Positions 1-5,702 of a DNA stretch of 8,072 nt are shown here, in pieces. The notes beneath the pieces are model-generated. The model searched no databases. It was given only the letters and a program-made list of their open reading frames with translations, and was not told the DNA's origin. Made by a program: the position numbers and the translations under genes. This DNA comes from Claveliimonas stercoravium. GTDB taxonomy: Bacteria; Bacillota; Clostridia; Lachnospirales; Lachnospiraceae. The stretch is from NCBI GenBank assembly GCA_019117345.1, contig DWZW01000051.1:1-8072 (forward strand), given 5' to 3'. Position 1 is the stretch's first letter. Each line of letters begins with the position of its first letter.

Positions 1-366
1 GCTATGCAGGTTGCAGCTATGTCTCCGAAGTATGTGTCCAGGGATGAGGTTTCCCAGGAGTTCATGGACCATGAGAAGGAAATCCTGCTTGCACAGGCTA
101 AGACAGAGAACCCGGATAAGCCGGAGAACATCATCGAGAAGATGATCATCGGACGTCTCAACAAAGAGATGAAAGAGATCTGTCTGTTAGACCAGGTATA
201 CGTACAGGACAGCGATCTGACAGTTGCCAAGTATGTGGCAAAAGTTGCTAAAGAGAACGGTGCAAACATGACAGTTAAGAAGTTTGTACGTTTTGAGACA
301 GGCGAAGGAATCGAGAAGAAAGTAGACGACTTCGCTGCAGAGGTTGCAGCTCAGGCCGGAATGTAA
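1..366 (+). CDS. tsf: Elongation factor Ts, C-terminal part (5' end outside window)
   Basis: EF-Ts is the cytoplasmic guanine-nucleotide exchange factor that regenerates EF-Tu-GTP during translation. The frame is open from base 1 and ends at the TAA at 364-366, leaving about 121 codons, so the N-terminal UBA-like domain and the first half of the core lie upstream. The segment starting AMQVAAMSPKYVSRDEV matches the conserved EF-Ts core (compare the HVAAMNPKYL-type motif of the family). The later NIIEKMIIGRLNKEMKEICLLDQ and SDLTVAKYV stretches and the VKKFVRFETGEGIEKK ending are typical of the C-terminal dimerisation/EF-Tu-contact region. Codon use is more AT-rich and biased than in the genes that follow, as expected of a highly expressed translation gene. 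It is normally the distal gene of rpsB-tsf, and a strong terminator 59 bases after the stop fits an operon end here. Identity is very secure. Confidence 0.97.
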   Translation, partial: AMQVAAMSPKYVSRDEVSQEFMDHEKEILLAQAKTENPDKPENIIEKMIIGRLNKEMKEICLLDQVYVQDSDLTVAKYVAKVAKENGANMTVKKFVRFETGEGIEKKVDDFAAEVAAQAGM

Positions 367-425
367 TCCGAAAAGCAGCAAGACAGATAAACGCATTTTG
401 CATTAGTACTGTGTAAAAGTTACGA

Positions 426-467
426 AGCCCTGCAGATAGTGTGAATACACTGTCTGCAGGGCTTTTT
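426..467 (+). terminator. Rho-independent terminator after tsf
   Basis: The arm at 426-442 (AGCCCTGCAGATAGTGT) pairs with 447-463 (ACACTGTCTGCAGGGCT) over 17 base pairs, including one G-U wobble, around a GAAT loop. The 3' arm runs directly into TTTT (464-467). It lies 59 bases beyond the tsf stop and should end the tsf transcript. This isolates the helicase gene downstream and implies that gene has its own promoter. The minus-strand side has no good T-run, so it is probably one-directional. Confidence 0.95.
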
Positions 468-503
468 GCGAGTTCGGTCTGCGAGTTTTCCCTTTTCACA
501 GCA

Positions 504-530
504 TTGCTATTTTCCGCCGGCAGATATAAA
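504..530 (+). promoter_or_regulatory. Candidate promoter for the helicase gene
   Basis: TATAAA at 525-530 is a good -10 hexamer. The best upstream -35 is TTGCTA at 504-509 (4 of 6 to TTGACA), but the spacer is only 15 bases, so this is a weak or imperfect match. A start of transcription near 537 would leave the ATG at 539 essentially leaderless but give a normal leader of about 40 bases to the ATG at 578. It is the only reasonable promoter-like sequence between the tsf terminator and the helicase. Confidence 0.4.
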
Positions 531-563
531 ATGGACCTATGAGCGAAGAAACAGATGGCCGTG

Positions 564-577
564 AGGGGGAACAGGAG
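564..577 (+). promoter_or_regulatory. Ribosome binding site that decides the helicase start
   Basis: AGGGGG at 564-569 stands 8 bases before the ATG at 578, with a further AGGAG at 573-577 directly against it. The alternative in-frame ATG at 539 has only CAGATATAAAATGGACCT upstream and no Shine-Dalgarno match. The ATG at 578 is therefore preferred. Confidence 0.7.
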
Positions 578-3274
578 ATGAAGAATTTATACGACAATGT
601 GCTGCAGTTTAAAGGGAAATGGAGAGACTACCAGGACAGGGTCCTCTCCAATGCGGACAAATATCTGGCGGACGGGAAGCTGCATATCGTGGCGGCACCC
701 GGGTCCGGGAAGACGACCCTGGGCATTGAGCTGCTCCGGCGGCTGGGAGAGCCATGCCTGATCCTGTCTCCCAGCATCACCATCCGGCAGCAGTGGCTGG
801 AGAGGATTATGGAAGGCTTTCTGCTGCCGGGGAGGGAGCCGAAGGAGCTTTTGTCCAATGACCTGAGACATATGAAGTGTATCACCGCCATTACCTACCA
901 GGCCCTGTACAGCGCCATGAAGCATTACCAGGGGCAGTTAAGTGACGGCGACGATGAGTCGGAGGAGGATGAAAGGGAGTCCGAGGCAGTGGATTTCCGC
1001 GATTTTGACATTTTCGACGCAGTGAAGGCTGCGGGGATCAAGACCATCTGCCTGGATGAGGCGCATCACCTGAGGAGCGAGTGGTGGAAAGCCCTGGAAG
1101 CATTTATGAAAGAGCTGGCGGGAGTGACTGTCATTGCCCTTACAGCCACCCCTCCCTACGACAGCACGCCGGGGCAGTGGAAGCGGTACATCGACCTGTG
1201 CGGCCCCATTGACGAGGAGATCTTTACGCCGGAGCTGGTAAGAGAGGGAAGCCTGTGTCCCCACGAGGACTACATTTATTTCAACTGGCCCTCCAGGGAG
1301 GAGCTGGCTGAGATCGAGGCCTACCAGAAGAAAGAGAGGGAAATCTGGGAAAAGCTGCTGACGGGAAGCAGATTTACGGAAATGATCGCCACTCACAGGG
1401 GACTTAGAAACCCGGAGGAGTACAGCGAAAAATTTCTGGACGATCCCAAGTACTTTTCGGCCCTTCTGATCTTCTGCCAGGCCCAGGATATCCCCTTTCC
1501 CTCCTATCTGCGGGAGCTGATCGGCACAGAGGGAAAGCTGCCAAAGCTGACTCCCGAATGGCTGGACGCGCTGCTGCAGGGGTTCCTGTATGACGATGCG
1601 CAGTCCTACGAAGTGACGGAAGGGGAGAGGGAGGAGCTCCTGAAGGAGCTGAAAGAGGCGGGCTGTGTGTACCGGAAGAAAGTCTCCCTCACCCACAGGG
1701 ATGCCATGCAGAAGCTCCTGGTCAAGAGCAGGGGAAAGATGGAGAGCATCAGAAGGATCGTGGAGGCGGAGCATCAGTCGCTTGGGGGAGAGCTGCGGCT
1801 TCTGATCCTGTGCGACTATATCAAGAAGGACAAGCTGCCCCTTGTAGGGACAGACCAGACACTGGCGGCCGAGATAGGAGCCGTGCCGATTTTCGAATAT
1901 CTGAGGAGAGAGGCCGGGGAAGGGATCCGTCTGGGATGCCTGAGCGGCAGCGTGATACTGGTCCCTGTGGACACGAAAGAAAAGCTGGAGGTCCTTTTGC
2001 AGGAGAAGGGCTGCCAGGGCACTCTGTCCCCTGTCCGGGACACCGGCTACGGCCAGCTTAAAGTGAAGGGGAAAAATACCCATGTGGTGGCGGTCATCAC
2101 AGAGCTGTTCCGGCAGGGGCAGATCAATACACTGGTGGGGACCAAATCCCTCCTGGGGGAGGGGTGGGACGCCCCCTGCATCAACTCGCTTATCCTGGCT
2201 ACCTATGTGGGCTCCTTCATGCTCAGCAACCAGATGCGGGGCCGCACCATCCGGACGGACCGGGATCACCCGGAGAAGACAGGCAATATCTGGCATCTTG
2301 CCTGTATCTTTCCGCAGAAATCCGGGAAGACAAAGCACCCGGACCTCTCCGGGGATTACGAGATGCTCAAAAGAAGATTTGAGTCATTTCTCGGCGTCTC
2401 ATGGAAGGACAATGTGATAGAGAGCGGCATGGAGCGGCTTGCCATCCCGGAGTTTGACACAAAGGAGAAGATGGAGAAAGTCAACCAGATGATGCTGCGG
2501 CGGGCGGTGGACAGGGATGGCCTGAGAGCCCGGTGGCAGGAGTCGCTGCGGGAGATCCACGGCGGCATGGAAGTCCAGCAGGTGGAGACGGTCCCCAGGG
2601 AGGAAGAAAAGACCGGATTTCTCTTTTTCAATGCACTGTGGTATGAGATTTTCAGCGTGGTCCTGGCGGTGATGGCCGGGATGGGGCGCATGTTTGTGGA
2701 GGCGGCTTATGGAACCAGATCCGCTCTGGCGGCGGCCCTTGGCCTTCTGATGCTGGCCGCCTGCGTCCTGGTGGCCAGGTACGGGATCAGGCTGGCCCGC
2801 TTCAGCACGCCGGAGCGGCGGATGAGGCGGCTCAGCCAGGCGGTGGCCGATGCCCTGGCGGAGACCGGAGAGCTGGAAGACCCGCAGCACTGCCGGGCCC
2901 AGGTGGAGTCTGTGGAGGGCATGCTCATCGGGACATGGCTCAAGGGCGGCACCATGCGGGATAAAACCACCTTTGCGGCCTGCATGGAAGAGATCTGGGG
3001 CGTCATCGACAATCCCAGATACCTGCTGATGCGGGAGAAGAGAAGGGGGCGGGGGGAAGAATATTACAGCGTCCCGGAAATTTTCGGCAGACAGAAAGAG
3101 CGGGCCCTGGTCTTTGAGAAACATATGCGCAGGGTGCTTGGACGGTACCGGGTTGTCTACACCCGTACGCCGGAGGGCAGGAAGATCCTGCTTCGGGCCC
3201 GGACCAGGTCTTTTGTAAACAAAAATCAGAGCGCTCTGCAGGACCGGAAAGTGGCAAAGGGAAAATACGAATGA
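578..3274 (+). CDS. Superfamily 2 DEAH-type helicase/ATPase with C-terminal membrane hairpin
   Basis: Predicted ATP-driven nucleic-acid translocase or helicase of superfamily 2 (XPB/COG1061-like), 898 aa from ATG 578; an in-frame ATG at 539 would give 911 aa. Positions below count from that longer form. Seen in order: a WRDYQ Q-motif-like entry (28-32); Walker A AAPGSGKTT (52-60); an acidic linker (136-149); Walker B DEAH (173-176); motif III TAT (202-204); a largely helical insertion (about 245-415); the second RecA-like lobe (from about 417) with motif V GTKSLLGEGWDAP (534-546) and arginine-finger motif VI QMRGRTIR (565-572). All catalytic residues look intact. The C-terminal third is not recognised. 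It holds a moderate hydrophobic stretch (about 697-718) and a clear one (about 728-747) flanked by arginines, suggesting a membrane hairpin, followed by a basic tail of about 160 residues. The regulator gene starts 30 bases later with no terminator between, so co-transcription is likely. Substrate and pathway are unknown. Defence, DNA repair or RNA metabolism are all possible. The helicase family call is secure; the function is not. Confidence 0.9.
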   Translation: MKNLYDNVLQFKGKWRDYQDRVLSNADKYLADGKLHIVAAPGSGKTTLGIELLRRLGEPCLILSPSITIRQQWLERIMEGFLLPGREPKELLSNDLRHMKCITAITYQALYSAMKHYQGQLSDGDDESEEDERESEAVDFRDFDIFDAVKAAGIKTICLDEAHHLRSEWWKALEAFMKELAGVTVIALTATPPYDSTPGQWKRYIDLCGPIDEEIFTPELVREGSLCPHEDYIYFNWPSREELAEIEAYQKKEREIWEKLLTGSRFTEMIATHRGLRNPEEYSEKFLDDPKYFSALLIFCQAQDIPFPSYLRELIGTEGKLPKLTPEWLDALLQGFLYDDAQSYEVTEGEREELLKELKEAGCVYRKKVSLTHRDAMQKLLVKSRGKMESIRRIVEAEHQSLGGELRLLILCDYIKKDKLPLVGTDQTLAAEIGAVPIFEYLRREAGEGIRLGCLSGSVILVPVDTKEKLEVLLQEKGCQGTLSPVRDTGYGQLKVKGKNTHVVAVITELFRQGQINTLVGTKSLLGEGWDAPCINSLILATYVGSFMLSNQMRGRTIRTDRDHPEKTGNIWHLACIFPQKSGKTKHPDLSGDYEMLKRRFESFLGVSWKDNVIESGMERLAIPEFDTKEKMEKVNQMMLRRAVDRDGLRARWQESLREIHGGMEVQQVETVPREEEKTGFLFFNALWYEIFSVVLAVMAGMGRMFVEAAYGTRSALAAALGLLMLAACVLVARYGIRLARFSTPERRMRRLSQAVADALAETGELEDPQHCRAQVESVEGMLIGTWLKGGTMRDKTTFAACMEEIWGVIDNPRYLLMREKRRGRGEEYYSVPEIFGRQKERALVFEKHMRRVLGRYRVVYTRTPEGRKILLRARTRSFVNKNQSALQDRKVAKGKYE
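3211..3238. repeat. Two adjacent short dyads inside the helicase 3' end
   Basis: TTTTGT (3211-3216) and ACAAAA (3219-3224) form a 6-bp inverted repeat around AA. Two bases later CAGAGCGCTCTG (3227-3238) is a perfect 12-bp palindrome. The pair lies 67-94 bases before the regulator start, a typical operator distance, and the first element is notably AT-rich for this gene. It is still coding sequence, and no convincing promoter hexamers accompany it, so a regulatory role is only a possibility. Confidence 0.3.
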
Positions 3275-3304
3275 TCAGTAAGAAATCATGCAAGGAGAGG
3301 ACAG

Positions 3305-3991
3305 ATGTATAAAATCCTGATCGTGGAGGATGACAGAGGACTGAACCAGGGCATCACCCTGGCTCTTGAAAGGGAGGACACGGCTTTTTTGCAGGCTCAT
3401 GCTGCCGGTGAGGCCAGGGAGATACTTGAGAGGGAGCAGGTGGACATGGCTCTGCTGGATGTGAACCTGCCGGACGGCAGCGGGTACGACCTTTTAAAAG
3501 AGATCCGCAGCCACTCGAAGATCCCGGTGCTCCTCATCACGGCCAATGACCTGGAGAGCGATGAGATCACCGGTTTTTCCCTGGGGGCGGACGACTATAT
3601 CACCAAGCCCTTCGGGCTTATGGCCCTGCGGGCCAGGGTGGACCGGATGCGGCTTCGCACAGGCGGTGAGCCGGAGAGTAAAAAAGACGACTATGCGGAC
3701 AGCAGGTACCATTTTCAGTTTGAGGAAATGCGGTTCTACGTGGACGGGCAGGAGATCATCTTAAGTAAGATCGAGCAGAAGCTCCTCCGGTTTTTCGTGC
3801 GGAACCCGGGGCAGACCCTTACAAGGGAGCGGCTGATGGACGTTCTCTGGGGTGCGGAGGCTGCATATGTGGAGGAAAACGCCCTCAGCGTGGCGGTGAA
3901 CCGTCTGCGCCGCAAGCTGGAAGGCCGGGCCGGGTACAGGCCCATTGAGACAGTGTACGGACTGGGATATGTGTGGGAGAAGAGAGTATGA
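3305..3991 (+). CDS. OmpR/PhoB-family response regulator
   Basis: A cytoplasmic DNA-binding transcription factor controlled by phosphorylation, 228 aa, normal length for the family. The receiver domain (1-115) shows the acidic pair D9/D10, phospho-acceptor D52 in LLDVNLPDG, the switch threonine T79 in LLITA, and the conserved K101 in ITKPFG. After a short linker, a winged-helix domain (about 132-228) carries the TRERLMDVLWG and NALSVAVNRLRRKLE recognition-helix region and the terminal IETVYGLGYVW wing typical of OmpR proteins. The start is firm: AAGGAGAGG at 3292-3300 is 4 bases before ATG 3305. Its stop overlaps the kinase start in an ATGA, so the two are translationally coupled. The likely target is the transporter promoter at 4853-4898, where three 11-bp repeats match the binding style of this family. 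A BceR-like role follows from the neighbours; the exact signal is unknown. Confidence 0.95.
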   Translation: MYKILIVEDDRGLNQGITLALEREDTAFLQAHAAGEAREILEREQVDMALLDVNLPDGSGYDLLKEIRSHSKIPVLLITANDLESDEITGFSLGADDYITKPFGLMALRARVDRMRLRTGGEPESKKDDYADSRYHFQFEEMRFYVDGQEIILSKIEQKLLRFFVRNPGQTLTRERLMDVLWGAEAAYVEENALSVAVNRLRRKLEGRAGYRPIETVYGLGYVWEKRV

Positions 3992-4842
3992 GGATACAGA
4001 TCGGAGCCAGGCAGACCATGGAGCGGCTGGAGGAGATGCTGGATGGCGCCATGGACGGCACATTTGAGGAGGACCATTACGATGAGACGGAGCTGTCCCG
4101 CCTGGAGTCCAGGTGGAAGCAGTATATTGCCTCCACACAGAGAGCCCTGGAGGAGACGCGGCGGGAGCGGGAGGACATGAAGGCCCTTGTGTCCGACATC
4201 TCCCACCAGACGAAGACGCCCCTTGCCAACATCCTCCTCTACGGGGAGCTGCTGGAGGAGAAGGCGGCGGATGAGGAGGAGCGCAGGCTGGCACGGCAGA
4301 TACTGGGGCAGACAAAGAAGCTGGAATTTCTCATCCAGGCCCTTGTAAAAATGTCCCGCCTGGAGTCCGGCATCCTGGAGATCCAGCCCGTGAAGCAGAG
4401 CCTTAAGCCCCTGCTGGAAGGGGTAGCGGAGACGTTTGGACCCGGGGCAGGGGAAAAGGACATGACCCTGGAGTGCGTCCTGCCTCCGGAGGAGGTCCTG
4501 TGCCGGTACGACAGAAAGTGGACCGGGGAGGCGCTGGGCAATGTGGTGGACAATGCCATCAAGTATTCTCCTGCCGGTTCCCGGGTGAGGATCCGTGTCC
4601 GGGAGTTTGAATTCTACGTCTGCATCCAGGTGGAAGACCAGGGACCGGGCATCCCGGAGGAGGAGAGGGCCCGGATCTTTGGCAGGTTCTGCCGGGGCGG
4701 GCAGGTGCAGCAGGAGGAGGGCGTGGGCATCGGCCTCTACCTGGCAAGACAGATCCTCGAGCGGCAGGACGGCTATATCAGGGTCACCTCCCGGGAGGGG
4801 GAGGGAAGCTGCTTTGGGCTTTATCTTCCCCGGAAAGATTAA
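3988..4842 (+). CDS. Cytoplasmic sensor histidine kinase lacking transmembrane segments
   Basis: Partner kinase of the preceding regulator, 284 aa from ATG 3988, which overlaps the regulator stop by 4 bases. GGAGA at 3976-3980 serves as the ribosome site; a GTG at 3973 is a less likely start. The N-terminal 64 residues are charged and helical (MERLEEMLDGAMDGTFEE, then a coiled RALEETRREREDMK), with no hydrophobic segment anywhere. The dimerisation/phospho-acceptor helix carries SDISHQTKTP with H73; the next residue is Q74 rather than the usual E or D. The ATPase domain has the N-box LGNVVDNAIKYSP (N185, N189), G1 DQGPGIP (217-223), F-box FGRF (231-234) and G2 GVGIGLYLA (245-253), all intact. 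With no membrane sensor, input probably comes from a partner, most simply the ABC transporter encoded downstream, as in Bce-type systems; this is inference. A soluble ligand or the regulator itself remain alternatives. Confidence 0.94.
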   Translation: MRIQIGARQTMERLEEMLDGAMDGTFEEDHYDETELSRLESRWKQYIASTQRALEETRREREDMKALVSDISHQTKTPLANILLYGELLEEKAADEEERRLARQILGQTKKLEFLIQALVKMSRLESGILEIQPVKQSLKPLLEGVAETFGPGAGEKDMTLECVLPPEEVLCRYDRKWTGEALGNVVDNAIKYSPAGSRVRIRVREFEFYVCIQVEDQGPGIPEEERARIFGRFCRGGQVQQEEGVGIGLYLARQILERQDGYIRVTSREGEGSCFGLYLPRKD

Positions 4843-4885
4843 ATCTGTCAATTGTGTAAGATTTGGGAAAGAATGTGGAAAGATT
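4830..4885 (+). promoter_or_regulatory. Tandem 11-bp direct repeats, probable response-regulator operator
   Basis: Three contiguous 11-mers lie head to tail: TGTGTAAGATT (4853-4863), TGGGAAAGAAT (4864-4874) and GTGGAAAGATT (4875-4885). They fit a consensus TGGGAAAGATT at 9, 10 and 9 of 11 positions, and the AAGA core recurs at exactly 11-base steps (4858, 4869, 4880). A further related copy, CCGGAAAGATT (4830-4840), overlaps the kinase stop codon, with its core 23 bases before that of the first unit. Regulators of the OmpR/PhoB family bind such one-turn direct repeats and often take the place of a -35 element. The last unit ends 7 bases before the -10 hexamer at 4893, matching that arrangement. 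The cognate regulator is encoded about 860 bases upstream. The repeat is seen directly; its function is inferred. Confidence 0.6.
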
Positions 4886-4892
4886 GATGTTA

Positions 4893-4898
4893 TATAGT
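4893..4898 (+). promoter_or_regulatory. Probable -10 element of the ABC transporter promoter
   Basis: TATAGT matches TATAAT at 5 of 6 positions. No acceptable -35 hexamer lies 16-18 bases upstream, where the 11-bp repeats are found instead, as in activator-dependent promoters. Transcription would start near 4905, giving a leader of about 110 bases before the ATPase. The nearby TATATA (4891-4896) is an alternative reading of the same AT-rich block. Confidence 0.45.
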
Positions 4899-4931
4899 GG
4901 TCTTATAGAAAAACGGTTCTATAGGGCCACT
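4896..4931. repeat. 15-bp-arm inverted repeat overlapping the transporter promoter
   Basis: AGTGGTCTTATAGAA (4896-4910) and TTCTATAGGGCCACT (4917-4931) are inverted copies with two mismatches, both of which become G-U pairs in RNA, around an AAACGG spacer. No T-run follows, so it is not a standard intrinsic terminator. It overlaps the -10 element and the expected transcription start. It could be a repressor operator, or a hairpin in readthrough RNA from the kinase gene that insulates or attenuates expression. A transcript starting near 4905 would keep only the inner 6 base pairs, as a 5'-end stem-loop. Confidence 0.6.
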
Positions 4932-5000
4932 CCTTTATTGGGCGCCCGCAGATATGCTGCCGGCAGCGCAGAAGGTGCAGGGCCAGGCGGGACCGTCAGC

Positions 5001-5007
5001 GAGGAGG
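5001..5007 (+). promoter_or_regulatory. Ribosome binding site that decides the ATPase start
   Basis: GAGGAGG stands 8 bases before ATG 5016 but only 2 bases before the in-frame ATG at 5010, so 5016 is preferred. The reading frame stays open back to 4863. That stretch crosses the promoter, inverted repeat and this site, and reads as an unconserved-looking leader. Confidence 0.75.
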
Positions 5008-5015
5008 CAATGCAT

Positions 5016-5702
5016 ATGAGTATACTGAAGACCAGTCAACTGAAGAAATATTACGGCAGCGGGGACACCCTGGTGAAGGCGCTGGACGGGGTGGACCTGT
5101 CCGTGGAGCTGGGGGAGTTCGTGGCCATCGTGGGCACCTCCGGCAGCGGGAAATCCACCCTCCTGCACATGTTGGGAGGACTGGACCGGCCCACCTCGGG
5201 AAAAGTGTGGGTGGACGGCAGGGACATCTCCAGGCTGAAGGACGAGGAGCTCACCATCTTCCGGCGCAGGAAGATCGGGTTTGTGTTCCAGAGCTACAAC
5301 CTGGTCCCGGTGCTGAATGTGTATGAAAACATCGTGCTGCCGGTGGAATTGGACGGCAACAGGCCGGACAAAGCATTTGTGGAGGATATCGTCGACGTCC
5401 TGGGGCTTGGGACCAAGAAGTTCAGACTGCCCTCCCAGCTCTCCGGCGGGCAGCAGCAGAGGGTGGCCATCGCCCGGGCACTGGCGGCAAAGCCGGCCAT
5501 CCTTTTGGCCGACGAGCCAACGGGCAACCTGGACTCCGTCACCAGCCAGGATGTGCTGAGCCTTCTGAAGGTCACCAGCAGCCGCTTCGGGCAGACGGTG
5601 GTGATGATCACCCACAACGAGGAGATCGCTCAGATGGCGGACCGCATCGTGCGCATCGAGGACGGGCGCATCCAGGGAAAAGGCGGTGAGGCAGATGCGT
5701 AA
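5016..5702 (+). CDS. ABC transporter ATP-binding protein (LolD/MacB/BceA type)
   Basis: The ATPase subunit that powers the permease encoded next, 228 aa, at the inner face of the membrane. Motifs seen from ATG 5016: Walker A GTSGSGKST (40-48), Q-loop Q92 in FVFQSYNLVPVL, signature LSGGQQQR (142-149), Walker B ILLADEP (162-168) with catalytic E167, D-loop NLDS (171-174) and switch H200 in MITHN. The sequence DEELTIFRRRKIGFVFQ and the short length place it with ATPases of FtsX-type (mechanotransmission, type VII) exporters such as BceA, MacB and LolD, rather than classic importers. Its last 8 bases overlap the permease start (ATGCGTAA), indicating tight coupling. The promoter, 11-bp repeats and inverted repeat lie in the 173-base gap before it. 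Likely roles are resistance to, or sensing of, cell-envelope-active peptides, or lipid/lipoprotein handling. The substrate cannot be read from sequence. Confidence 0.96.
   Translation: MSILKTSQLKKYYGSGDTLVKALDGVDLSVELGEFVAIVGTSGSGKSTLLHMLGGLDRPTSGKVWVDGRDISRLKDEELTIFRRRKIGFVFQSYNLVPVLNVYENIVLPVELDGNRPDKAFVEDIVDVLGLGTKKFRLPSQLSGGQQQRVAIARALAAKPAILLADEPTGNLDSVTSQDVLSLLKVTSSRFGQTVVMITHNEEIAQMADRIVRIEDGRIQGKGGEADA

Noticed and set aside
467..487. TGCGAGTT direct repeat (467-474 and 480-487) after the tsf terminator
   Set aside because: Only two 8-base copies 13 bases apart, with no link to promoter hexamers; too short to separate from chance.
938..2338. 466-codon open frame on the minus strand opposite the helicase
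   Set aside because: Antisense to a gene with intact helicase motifs; the product is low-complexity in character with no family resemblance.
3736..4851. 371-codon minus-strand frame spanning the regulator end and the kinase
   Set aside because: Covers two well-supported + strand genes and has no ribosome site or domain resemblance that I can see.
4940..4967. GGGCGCCC and GCTGCCGGCAGC palindromes in the transporter leader
   Set aside because: Short GC palindromes are common in this base composition; the second gives only a 4-bp stem as RNA. No riboswitch or T-box features could be recognised around them.
4863..5015. N-terminal extension of the ATPase frame, from TTG 4863
   Set aside because: It crosses the -10 element, the inverted repeat and the Shine-Dalgarno site. 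ABC ATPases of this type begin close to the MSILKTSQLKKYYG sequence, so ATG 5016 is the better start.
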